A stretch of DNA of 64,000 bases, taken from NCBI GenBank assembly GCA_021234155.1, contig JAJEKV010000004.1, forward strand, positions 23,839,122 to 23,903,121, given 5' to 3'. This DNA comes from Isoetes taiwanensis. Lineage: Eukaryota > Streptophyta > Lycopodiopsida > Isoetales > Isoetaceae. Under the pieces are notes generated by a model, which had not been told where the DNA came from, made no database searches, and worked only from the letters and a program-made list of their open reading frames with translations. Of the stretch, positions 24,816 to 35,576 are shown piece by piece. Each line of letters begins with the position of its first letter. Position 1 is the stretch's first letter. Made by a program: the position numbers and the translations under genes.

Positions 24816-27800
24816 GCATTCCTTCATAAAGTCGGGTAAGTCTTATCCAAATCCGCCTTAAGGACCCATGTCGCGTCCTCAGGTGGGTAAATGTTTCCAC
24901 TTGACCGGATATTGTAGAATCTCGAGTTTGCGGGTTTGTTTATAGAGCCGCGATGTAGAGCTTACGGAACAATTTCCAACCGATCTTGATCATTTTCGAA
25001 GTGTTGGTGTATCAAGTACCTCTTCGGGATACGGATGATGCTTCTTGAGAAGACTCACGTGGAAGACTTTATGGATCTTTAGATGTGTGGGTAGATCCAA
25101 CCGGTAGGCACGAGGCCCTATCCGTTCCGTTATCCGAAATGGGCCCGCCCATCGAGGTGCAAGCTTCTTACAATTGCCAATTTTAAGCTTGGCTTGTTTC
25201 ACCTTTATCTTAAGCCAAGCGGAATCATCCACTTGAAACTCTCGAGGTATGCGGTGCGATCTGCTGGAGACTCTTTTGCGAGCTCGCAGACTAACAAATA
25301 TGCTCGAACCTCCTCAACTAAGCCTTGCATATCGGCAAGCAAGCTGGAGAAACCTCCACCTTGGAGGCTGGATTATGCCACGTTAATGCGGTGTGAGGCA
25401 TTGATAGCCGTAGTTGATCATAAAAGGAGACATCTTAGAAGACTCTGTTTGAAATCTTTATTGTAGGCAAACTCCACCAAATAAATATAGTGCGCCCATT
25501 GAGATTGTTTGTTCGGACATAGTTCGCAACATATCTTCAATAATGCGATTGAATGCGTTCGGTCGGCCATCATACGGTGCGAGGGTGATAAAGTCGTGCT
25601 CATAGCAAGCTTAGTGCGTATAGTGCTAAAGAAATCCTTCGAATGCACTAACAAACTTGGGATCGATCCGAGATAATGGTGCGGGGCATCCCATGTAAGC
25701 GGAAAACTTCCTTAGTGAAAAGCAAAGGCGTTATCCAATGCATTATCCGTGGTGCGACATGGCAAGAAATGTGCCATTTTAGAAAGTTTGTCGACCACTA
25801 CCATTAAGGCATCGAACCCCCTTAAGGGTGCGGGAGCCCCACGATAAAATCCATGGTAATAACTTCCCACTTGGCATTGGATGCGTCGAGGGGTTGCAAT
25901 TCACCGGAATCATAGCTGATTACGCTTTCGTTGCTTGTCGACAAGTCCGGCCTTTGTCTAATGTAGGCGGCAATGTGCTTTTTCATGCACGGCCGAAATA
26001 GGCTGGGCGGATTTTGAAATATGTTTTCATAAATCCCGCATGTCTTGGCGATTGGACTGTTATGTGTATCATGGAGAATGAGTTTCGAACTCGGATGTCG
26101 CGAGGAACACACAACTTGTCCTTATAATAAAGGAGTTCACCCTCTTTCTTATAGTGTGGGAAGGTGTTTCTCTCCTTATCCGTTCGGCTTCTTTACATAG
26201 GCGTGCCATACTTCACGGAATTACGGATCCGTGGGAAGGGTTTGTTGAATCTGTTTCCCAAACTCACTAGAGAGCGTGGATATAGCATTACAATGCGTGC
26301 AGTGACTAATGGATGTATGCGGAAAGGGCGTCGGCAACCACATTATGCTTACCCGGTTTATAAATGACACGAAAATCATATTCTTCGGGGAATTCCATCC
26401 ATCGTCTTTGTCTCAAATTGAGATGAGGTTGCGTGAAAATATCTTTGGAGGCTTTGGTGATCGTGTCTAACTGAAATCGCCTTCCAAGTAGATAATGCCG
26501 CCAAATACGCCAAAGCCCGTACAACCGCAAGCAACTCCACGGTCATGCGTAGGATATCGTTGCTTTCGGCATCATTCATTTTCGGGAGTCATAAGCAAAT
26601 GCGGCGCCCCTCTTGCATTAGAACACCCCCGGTAGCTATTTTACTAGCATCTGTAGCAACCCATTTATCCTTTTCGGGATCGGCATTGTAAGGGCGAGGG
26701 CCGTGGTTAGAGCATCCTTTAAGGCTTGAAAGCGGTCACGGACCTTGTCCTTCCAATGGGCCATCAATCCACGACTTTATCATGCTTGGTCGATCGGTAA
26801 GAGGTGCGCAAGCTTGGCAAAATCCTTGACAAATTTACGGTAATACCGGCCAAGCCCGAAGCTGCAAACCTCGGACACATTGGTTGGAATGGGCCATTCT
26901 TTAAGCGCCTCGATTTTAAATTTGGGTCGGTAGCTATGCCATCTGCGGATACAATATGACCCAAATAATCCACCTTGGTGGTGGCAAAAGCGACACTTAG
27001 AGAACTTGGCAAACAAGCGATGTCGTAAGTAGCTTTTGCAATGCCAAAGCGAAGGTGCCGTGCATGATCTTCAATGTCTTACTATATATCAGGATATCAT
27101 CAAAGAAGATAACAACAAAGTCATCGAGATATTCCCGGAAGACATCATTCATAAAGGTGCATAAAGGTGGCGGCGCATTGGTTAGACCAAATGGCATGAT
27201 TTGTAAATTCATAATGGCGTAACGAAAAGTGAAAAGCGGACTTATGGATGTCATCCTCCTTAATTCGTATCGGTGATAACACGGCGAAGATCAATCTTGG
27301 AGAAATATTTAGCCCTTGCAAGCTGATCCATAAGATCGTCGGCCCTTGGTAAAGCATAGCGATTCTTAATGGTGTGCTTATTTAATTGGCGGTAATCAAT
27401 GCACATTAGCATGGTGCCATCCTTTTTCTTAACAAAAAGTATTGGGGCTCCAAAGGGTGATACACTAGGCACGATGAAGCCTAACTTAAGGAGTTCTGCA
27501 GGCGTGTCTTAAGCTCGATTAACTCACGGGAGACTCATCCGATCGGGGCCTTCTTTGGTAGGCCGTGCCGGTTCCAAAGCAATTTCACATTCCACACCCA
27601 CGAAGGTGGTAGCTCTTTGGATTTCATCGGAAAAAAGATCATGATATTCGAAGGATTGCGGCTATTGGGAGGTAAGGCATCAAAGGCCTCATCTGTTTGG
27701 CTTGGCTTCCTTTGAAGCAAGTCGGATCATGCCTGTAACTTGTGACTTCACGAGAGCCCTATGCAATTGGCGTAATGAAATACATTGCATAATAGGGTTA

Positions 27801-28339
27801 AGCGGCTTACACGCTATCGTAACTTCGGGCTCCATTGGCGCGCATTGAAAGTGACTTCCGTTTCTCACGGTCAATGTTGGCTTTAGCGTGACCAAGAATT
27901 CCATCCCCACAATGAGATCATACCGACCAATATCCATTATTTCCGCCCGAGAGCAAGCTGGTGCCCCCAGTAGCGAATATTCAAATTGATCGCCCGACCC
28001 AGAGTATAGCGTCACGGCACCAGCGGCCCAGTAACCGGGGCGTGGCTTAGACTTAAGAGGTGTAATCTGTAAGACTTACGCCATTCTAGGAGATGCAAAG
28101 TTATGAGTACTACCCGTATCCATAAGAATGACAAAAGGTTTACAATCTATTTGACCCAAGTAGAGATTACGATTGGGCTGTTGGTTGGCTTGGCCCGTCT
28201 CAGCGGCGGCGAAAATATGAGACTCATAGGTAATATAATCGGTAGCATCCTCCTCGTAGGCATTTGGTGGTTCTTCCCAATCCATGTCGGCTAAAAGCGG
28301 CTTGGACCGATGCGGGTAATAAAAGGACACTCCACGCAT
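24815..28339 (-). pseudogene. pol: Element 1 protease-RT-RNase H-integrase-chromodomain (pol)
   Basis: Minus-strand pieces in changing frames cover a complete pol. Protease with DTGSTHNF (28100) is followed by a stop at 28076-28078, then by MDIGRYDLIVGMEFL near 27890. The RT has [18 protein letters not shown] near 27370-27430, MPFGLTNAP near 27190 and the catalytic FFDDILIYSK near 27100. RNase H has IYKPGKHNVVADALS near 26320. Integrase has ASNAKWEVITMDFIVGLP near 25830 and LVEFAYNKD near 25450. Its C-terminal part ([18 protein letters not shown], then [13 protein letters not shown]) is at 25000-25160. Beyond it PVKWKHLP and, one frame on, PEDATWVLKADLDKTYP resemble the end of a chromodomain. 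Many frameshifts make it nonfunctional as read. Confidence 0.85.
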
Positions 28340-28359
28340 ACGGTGGCACTGGTCGAAAA

Positions 28360-29440
28360 CACCTATAACAAGCTTTCTCCTTACGTGCTTGTTTCATTTG
28401 GTCCCTAGGAATAGCTTGGAGAATATCCCTAAAAGCTGCCTGCGGCGTTGGTAAACTTATCTGCAGTGCAGAAAGAAACCTTCTTATCGGGGCTTCGATA
28501 GCGGTGAAGCGAGGAGGCCACAGGCTTGGCGGCGCCCGGTAAGGAGTATAGCTCTTGTTACGGTTGAATGAAGAGGCTCGTGGGGCGATCACGTGGAGTG
28601 TCCTCTTCAAGGCCGAGTGCCTTTGCCTCGGCTTCAAGAATCGTCTTAGGGTCGATGGCTTGAACCATTTTTTTGAGAGTAGGGGATAGACCCTCTATGT
28701 AACCCTCAAGCGCCGGCTCATTGATGCGGTACATACAAGCCTTGGCGCATAAACTTCGTCGGTATAAGCTTGGGCCGGTCATGTTTTTCTGCTCCAAAGC
28801 GGTAAAAGTCGAATCTGGCGGCAAATGATGAGCCTTGGGCACATAGTGTGATTTGAAAGCCTTGGCAAAAATTTTGTAACGGCACCTACCCCTGGTAAGC
28901 CCATGAGAACGGGCATATCCCTTCCACCAAATCCGTGCCGAACCTGTGAGATTGGTAGTGGCGACCTTGCCAATATCTTTTCGGTCATTAGTATGATTTT
29001 CCAAATTCCTGCATTTCATCTAGCCATGACTCTGCGTCAACCCCATTTCGAGTTTTACCCGAAAACTGCGCAAGCTTCCGATTCTTCCAGATACTCGTAA
29101 TGGCGGAATCAACGGTCTTTTGATAATCCTTTTTACTGGCCCTAGCATGGTCACCCCTCATCCTCGAGAGGAATCGGAGGAGTCGAGGAGGACTCGAGGC
29201 TGCATCGAAGAGGAAGTAGAGCGTGTCCTCTTGGATCGGCGTGCCTTAGCATTTGGAGGTGCGGTGGAGGCGCCCGGTGGTGGCGCACGTTTATTGGAGC
29301 GGAATCTCGGGTCCATACTCAATGGTGATTTTCTTTGGAAGACATATGCCGGAGCTCGTAAGTTGGCGCTTCATAATCGTAAGTTCTGAGTGCGGGGTGA
29401 GGCGACCGGTTGAGCAGGTGTTGTCCAAGGGCGTTGCGCC
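28360..29440 (-). pseudogene. gag: Element 1 gag (capsid and zinc knuckle)
   Basis: The minus strand encodes AITSIWKNRKLAQF near 29075, then the capsid core with TNLTGSARIWWKGYAR, FAKAFKSHYVP, ALEGYIEGLSPTLKKMV and IDPKTILEAEAKALGLEED (28580-28960). A nucleocapsid part follows with the start of a CCHC knuckle, CYRCFRP, near 28360-28380; the rest is frameshifted. The same landmarks occur in the same order in element 2 gag (45080-46260). N-terminal to the capsid is a low-complexity Ser/Arg/acid-rich stretch, broken by indels. Confidence 0.85.
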
Positions 29441-29769
29441 GTCCTAAGTAGGACGAGGAGGTGATAAGCAACATATCCGGGTATGACAACACAAGAAAAA
29501 AAAAAAAATATGGCGTAACAGCGGAACTTAAGAAAATAGTTTTATTAAGAAAAAGAGGTCGTGATTACATGTACGGACTATTACATGAAACTTCGAGGCT
29601 ATGCCTCCAAAAGCGAGGATTATGCACAAGGCAACTTTAAATAAACACTGCGTAGCTACACAAAGGCTGTGGACATCCGGTCTAAATGTGGGCAAAGGGG
29701 TACAAAATGGAGTAGCGAATACTCTCCCGTGCGGCTCTAACCATTTTATAGCAAGCCCATGCCCGAATA

Positions 29770-30195
29770 ATCACATATTGATAATCGGGGTGGGACTAAT
29801 GATTAATAAGTTGAAGAGGTCGTGAAGTGCATAGAAAATTTGCCAAAGGAAATCAGTGGTTTCCATAAAGGCCTCTGTTTGGTCATGTCCCAATAGTTCC
29901 ATATTTGGAGGGTTTCTTTGCCTGAGATGGTTGAAGGCGTACTCTCGAAGGATATTAACAATCTCAAGACCCTTAAAGGGGGTCATAGGGCTCGCCCTCA
30001 TCCCCTGATTCATCCTCCCCATAACCGTCATGGCATGACCGTCATCATACTCGCCATCCTCCTCATCATAGCCGTCCTCACCTTCCGTCGCCATTTCGCC
30101 ATCCTCTTCATCATAGCTTTATTTCGGTGGTGGCTCGTCGTCATTGCGGTCGTCGTCGGTATTTCCTCTTCATCTTCCTCTATCCCATAAATGTA
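29770..30195 (-). CDS. Small acidic ORF3 of element 1, unknown
   Basis: An acidic N-terminal part (DDDRNDDEPPP, then YDEEDGEMATEGEDGYDEED, with one stop between) is followed by a more ordered C-terminal part containing FKGLEIVNILREYAFNHLRQ and TTDFLWQIFYALHDLFNLL, ending at 29771. It sits between ORF2 and gag in element 1. I find no counterpart in the short spacer 44904-45080 of element 2. It is either an extra gene captured by element 1 or one lost from element 2. The function is unknown. Confidence 0.4.
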
Positions 30196-30387
30196 ATGTC
30201 GACAAGAATGAATATACTATATAACTGAATTGTTCCTTATACTTCCAACTCCAAAGGAGAGAAAAACAAGTATTGAAGGAAAAAAACAATTGAATTGTAT
30301 TCAAAATTGCTTGAAGAACATGAGCGCATAGCTCATATGGGTTGAGTAGCCAAAGGCTAAACTCCTACAATACCTAACACAATAAAC

Positions 30388-31800
30388 TAGGAGCTAGGCC
30401 CCTCATCCTCTTCCATAGGTGTAGGAGGTGGTGGCGGTGACCGATGTCGTAGTAATGTGGCCCCGGATCAAGCAGTAGCGGCTGCCAGGGAAACAACCTC
30501 GGGAGAATATGCAGCTGCTAATGGAGCTGCAGCGAGGAGTTTGATGTCCATCGGGGTGCAATTTTCGACCCAAAGCTGCCGAGGCGAGATCCCGTCGAAC
30601 CAACACATAAGTGAGCATGTGGTGCGATAGCTTCTTGTGGCTGCAAGAGTAGACAAAGCGGAGGCTCCACCATGAAGCCTCTGCGCCGGCCCCAAGTCAC
30701 GTGCCACAAAAAGGACTGTCCCCCTAAAAAGCCGATAGGAAGAAGCGGGTAAAAGAGGACTCCGGACACTCTCCCTAGGGAAGAAGGCGAGGTGTCAATC
30801 TCCTTCTCTAGGTTCTTAGGAACCTCTTCTTCCATGAGCTCCTCCCTATCTTCCTTAGAATGGCGAGGGGTTGTGGTAAAGGTCTTCTCCTTCCTCATCA
30901 GAATGTGAGGGAAGCTCAACCATGTTGAGACTTGGGACTGAAGGTCCCAGTAGCCATAAAGGCTTACGGAGGAGGAGGCCGGGAGGCGGAGGGTCTTGCA
31001 GCACTAGCTCCTTAAGCTGGAGGAGTGTCTCGGCCGGCTCAATAGTTTGATGGTGGGGCTGAAGTATCTGGCTGTACCTACGGAGGAAGATCCCGGGGCG
31101 TGAAGTCGATGAAGTCATCCATGCAAGATTCAGTGAGCTCATAGAGAACTGCGCTTCTTCTCTTTCCCTCTCGAGTCCCGCCACTACGTGGTATGTCCAC
31201 ATGATGTCCTCCAAGAGAAGGAACTCGTGTCCTTGATGATATATAACTTAGGGATAACATCTAACCCGACCAAAGCGCCCACCCCTGCTCCGCGGCGTGG
31301 CGACATCTCTGCGCCCATTTGTTTCCACCGGACAAAATCGTCCATGGCAACCCACTTTCGTCTTCTTCCTCGTCAGGCATATCGGCCCCTTGCCCTTCTC
31401 TGCGGGTAGGGTTTAGGTCCTCCACATCTTGGTCCATAAGAATGGCGAGAGCAAAAGAGACTTCAAGAAACTCTTGCCCCTCATGGTGACGGCCAGGGGT
31501 CGTAGAGGCCACCGGAGCTTGCCTCGGAGTAGCTCATACCCCCTCTTTCCCCCCACCAAGCATTTCCTTGACTCTTTGCTCGTTCGATATAGAGTTTAGG
31601 TGGCTCCCCAAAGGAATCTGAGAGAGGAAGCATTTCCTCTACATAAAATTGCAGAAACTTCGGCATAATCGGGGTGTTTACGCATGTTGAATGAGGTCAA
31701 TATCTTTGGGAGAGGAAAGGCTCTAAGAGGTCGAAGGCCACTTGGGGATCAGTGCTCCCCATCGATATCAAGCAAAGCGGATCCACGGCTGGCCATATCT
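30388..31800 (-). pseudogene. Element 1 ORF2, unknown conserved retrotransposon protein
   Basis: This is the counterpart of 43508-44903 in element 2. Matching landmarks in order on the minus strand are DGEH near 31755, HPDYAE near 31670, the FLQFYVEEMLPL segment at 31640, LEDIMW-type (MEDIMWTYHVVAGL) at 31205, EPAETLLQLKELVL at 31030, NLEKEIDTSP near 30800, YVLVRRDLASAALG near 30590, and the terminal MEEDEGPSS ending at 30390. Frameshifts and stops break it. There is no known domain that I recognise. Conservation across two diverged elements suggests a real protein of the retrotransposon family. Confidence 0.7.
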
Positions 31801-32067
31801 TATTTGGAAGGAAGGAGGAGGAAGAGTGGACAAAACCTGAAAGTGAAAGTGAAAGTGAAACCTAAAAGCGGTCTTTAAAGTATTTATAACCCTTATGCTG
31901 ACGTCAGCATTCACTATCAGTTATTATTATTTTATTATTTTTTTTTATTATTATTTTTTTTAAAAGAAATATTAAAAAAAAATGCAATTAACAAAGACAT
32001 GATAGCACAATTCGGGTTTCTCTATTGATATAACAAAATTGCATACACTGAAAATGCCCTCGGGCCA

Positions 32068-33342
32068 CTATGGATGTTCTCCCCGAATCCTCCGGGCAAG
32101 GGCGAGGTCCTTTGGCATTATAGTGACTCGCTTTGCGTGTATCGCGCAAAGGTTTGCGTCACTAAAAAGTGCTATGAGGTAGGCTTCAGTGACCTCTGTA
32201 AAGCCAAAATCATAAAAGGTGAAGGCGAAGATCGGTTTTGAATTCTTGTGCTATTTCCCGAACCAATCACGAAAGGGTAGCTTCCTTATCGAAGCTCGCG
32301 GTCTTCGATACTACGGATATCCCGTAAGGCCACGATGCATCGGTCTGAACCGATGGGGCTTCTTTGGAGGAGCAGGTTTGGGGATCGGTCCCTTCCTCTG
32401 TGGTACCGTCTTGCCCGCGGTGACAGGGTGGGAGTGGGAAGCATCCACCGTTCTGTCTCTGGCGGCTTTTCGTATTCTTCCCAATGGTGCCGACAACCTT
32501 CAACTTCTCTCTATATTATTTGCTTGGGACTTATGGGCCCACGGACTTCCTCCGTCGTTTCCTCGGTGGCTCATCCGCTGTTGAGGCCCCCTGTCTTGGT
32601 TCTCGGCCGGTTTATCGGCTGCTTTGGTGTAGGTCTGGCTGGTTTTATCTGTTGCTCTTTATGTAGCCGCTCCTGCTGTGCCCCTTCCTGTTCCTCCTGG
32701 AATTGACGGGCGCGTTCCATATCAGCTTCCACCTGGCTGTACCGCCGAGCCGCAATCCTTCGGATCAATTCGGCTTGATAGCGGTCGGTCGGCCGACGAG
32801 CCATATCCATCGGACATGTATCGGGTATTGCGGTGATATCGGGGATTTCACCCCAAATGAATCCCTGGGAAGCCTCGTGCCACTCATATGGGGGTAGCTC
32901 GAATGCTTCATGGTTAATAATAGCCCACCCATGGCCAAGGTATCTATACTCCTTACTCCGTGTATCTGTATCTGCCCTCTCTAGTTCACATGCGTGCGTC
33001 CCACGAAGCTAAAGCTGGGATCACGGGCCGCCTCAAGCTGAATGGCGCCCTCCTCGAGTGTTCTTCACACTCACGGTGGATAAAACGATCAACACCATAA
33101 CACAGTCGGGCTGCTTTCGACCATGGTATATGGCGGTGATGGAGATTGACTTGATCAAAAGCTGCTCAGAAGTGGAATATAGGATAAAGGGATTCTTAGG
33201 TTGTCACTAAAAGCGTTGTACTAGCTCATTGAGGAAGGATGTCTACCACGTCGCTGTCAGTGGCCATGTGCTTCGCGATCATGGCATAGATTTGGGGTAT
33301 ATTAAGGCTAGAAGGGTCCAAAGTGGTCTTAGTGATGGCCAT
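32068..33342 (-). pseudogene. Element 1 H3-fusion ORF (degenerate histone H3-like domain)
   Basis: The minus strand from ATG at 33342 gives MAITKTTLDPSSLNIPQIYA and HMATDSDVVDIL, parallel to the start of element 2's ORF. A conserved middle part follows (RYLGHGWAIINHEAFELPP near 32900, then a charged coiled-coil-like helix at 32800-32600). Then comes the H3 part: TAGKTVPQRK and KKPHRFRP near 32350-32420, ALR-DIRS after a frameshift, IRKLPFRDW near 32280, and in one clean run [20 protein letters not shown] and [19 protein letters not shown] to the stop at 32068. At least two frameshifts and several stops make it a pseudogene as read. Its homology to histone H3 is unmistakable in the C-terminal third. 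Confidence 0.88.
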
Positions 33343-34005
33343 AAGTAAGGCGCTGGCGCTTAGGAGAGCAGTAAAGGTGGCGCTAGGTCACGAGGGAACC
33401 GCTGGAAAAAAGGAGAGACAAGGTTTGGGGCGCTTGGGTCTGGCGGCTATGGCGGCGTCGAAGCGAGCAGGCGGCAGCGTATACAAGAAGGGAACTCCCG
33501 AAAAGAAACGGCCGTTTAACTTTTTAAATTTTAAATTTTAAACTTTTTTTTTTCTTAAAAAATCGGCGGAAAAAAAAAATATCTGTAAAAATCTGGCGGG
33601 CCGACCCGGTTATACGTGTTTCTTTCCGCGTTCTAAGTCGTCCAAACCCTGTCAGCGCCGCCCTTGGGTTTGACCTTCTGCTGGTCCCCTTGCGACCTGA
33701 CGACGACTCCTTTAGGGTATTTCGGGTACGCTCGACCCATTGGAGCAATAATCTGGTCGATCCGAGCTACGAGGAGGGAGTTATGGCGAAAACAAAATCT
33801 AAGTTTCTAACCCTAATTTCCAACTTTAACCCCTTCGCTAAGAAACACTATCTCTACAACCCGGTCATTCGTCCCATACTAAGCCAACTAACACACGGGT
33901 GACAGAGTTGGAACTTTCTAGACAAGAGTTTTTTTTTTTTTTTCATCCTCAACTAACGAGTTAGAGTATGGCGGTCAAGGCTTGATTTTGGTTCACCAGA
34001 ACCAT
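33343..34005 (-). other. Leader of element 1 between primer site and first ORF
   Basis: Non-coding leader on the minus strand. It holds homopolymer runs (T/A runs at 33541-33580 and 33930-33943). No gene is supported. Confidence 0.5.
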
Positions 34006-34006
34006 T

Positions 34007-34018
34007 GCTCTGATACCA
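34007..34018 (-). promoter_or_regulatory. Primer binding site, initiator tRNA-Met type, element 1
   Basis: The plus strand GCTCTGATACCA is the complement of TGGTATCAGAGC, the standard plant retrotransposon primer site pairing with the 3' end of initiator methionine tRNA. It lies two bases from the inner end of the 5' LTR, which fixes the element's orientation as minus. Confidence 0.95.
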
Positions 34019-34019
34019 C

Positions 34020-35576
34020 TGTGACGCTCCCAGAGTCCATACGATGCTCCGATCGTATAGATACGGGACTTCCCCTCCCATGGCGACTAAATCACCACGG
34101 CAAGGCCCTCCGTCATGCTCGGACTACTCGGGATGGCCAAGTATCCGGGCGAGGATCACGGAGGTGTCATTCGCCCCACGTCCTCTATGGGGAAATCCTA
34201 TGACAGCGGAAGCATACATATACGTTAGCATCCAATCATAATGCAAATAATATACCACCACGAAGGGTGGCCCATCCTCATCAACATGGCAAAGATAATC
34301 CATACGTAACAACATGAAACAACACAATATCAGGCACTACCCCGGGCTCATACTCCAAGGGAACAAGCCGGCGGCCGGGGTCTCAAGATATCAACAGGCG
34401 GAGATATAACATGGCGTTGGGCGGCATAAGACAATGGCTAGGGTTGTCCACTCCATCCGCCCCTCCTGTGCACACTTTGCAGATAGGCCGTATCATGCTA
34501 TGACGTGCTTGTAGCCCTCCGGAGACGCAATCCCAAGGAATCACCCTTCAGGACTACTCCGGGTTACATCTCCCCGGTCCGATGAGGCAGGTCAGGGAGG
34601 CGTCCCCTCCCCGGGTATGACGGATCCCTGGGTGCGCTAGAGGATACGTGCCCCCTTAGTGACCCCCGCATCCGTACCCGACTTACTCCCCTAAATCTAA
34701 AGGTCAGCTCACCAACCCGTTCGAGCCCAGGGCGGCCATAAAGGCTCCCACCCTCCGGCCCAGGGAGTGTCAGACCCATACCCACCCCCACACACAATGG
34801 CCCGGCTATAAGTCTAGCACCTTTGTAGGAGTCCCGTAGCCGCTGGCGGGACCCCACCCGATTCACCTTCATACCCGTTATTTGGTCTTTGAACCACATC
34901 ATAGCATCCACGGCCGGGTAGGCTCTTGTGCACAGCCGCCAAGTAAGTGTGGTTTTAGGGGTTCTATCTAGGAGCATCTCTCTTGCTAGATGGCCTTTAG
35001 GTCTCTACCCACCCCTTTAGCCCATACAACACCATAGGAACGGAAAGAACTAAGCTAATACATCCATCCATCCATAACTTGAATAAAACATAAAAATAGA
35101 GATTAACCTACTCAAACAAGGGTTAATCCTACGACTAACTAGGAAAACCAAGCTATCTACACACTAACCCGTGTCTGGCTGGAGCCATGGTCTGCCGGTA
35201 TGGGTCCATCACACTAGGTCAAGGGTGGTTGATGATAACTCAAGCTTGGTGATAGCTGCTTTGCTCCTCCTTAGCTCCCAATTCGAATTTTTGGGAGTCA
35301 AAATGGGGGCAGGACCCCTTTTCCTAGGCCCAAAATGGAAGGTCCCCGGCCAATCGATTTGGGCGGTGAAACCTTACTTGTTGTTGCTAATTAACTAATT
35401 TAGATTAATTAGGGTAATTAGGCCAAATACTTTATAATTATCCACAATGGATTTATTAACATAGCTAAATAAAACCATTGTGGTTGACCTCCACTTAGAT
35501 AATTACCCCCTTATATCTCGATTGGCGTGTCCGGGCATGCATCATTATACCCAGTATAAATGCACGGGCGTCCACG
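34020..35576 (-). repeat. 5' LTR of gypsy element 1
   Basis: Begins TGTGACGCTCC at 34020 and ends near GGGCGTCCACG at 35576, where the partner LTR has GGAGCGTCACA. It is the partner of 22692-24240. Promoter and polyadenylation signals should lie here; a TATAAAT word near 35554 is plausible as the TATA box if read with the LTR orientation, but this is not demonstrated. Confidence 0.9.

Larger units (their letters stand above)
22692..35576 (-). mobile_element. Ty3/gypsy chromodomain-type LTR retrotransposon, element 1
   Basis: A 12.9 kb element read on the minus strand: 5' LTR 34020-35576, primer site, H3-fusion ORF, unknown ORF2, small acidic ORF3, gag, protease, RT, RNase H, integrase with a chromodomain-like tail, polypurine tract, 3' LTR 22692-24240. 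Order RT-RNase H-integrase makes it Ty3/gypsy. Flanks on both sides are parts of one LINE, so it is inserted in that LINE. The flanking pentamers are GTTTG and GTTGC, not an exact target-site duplication. Coding regions are heavily frameshifted, yet long stretches of the two LTRs are identical. Confidence 0.9.
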
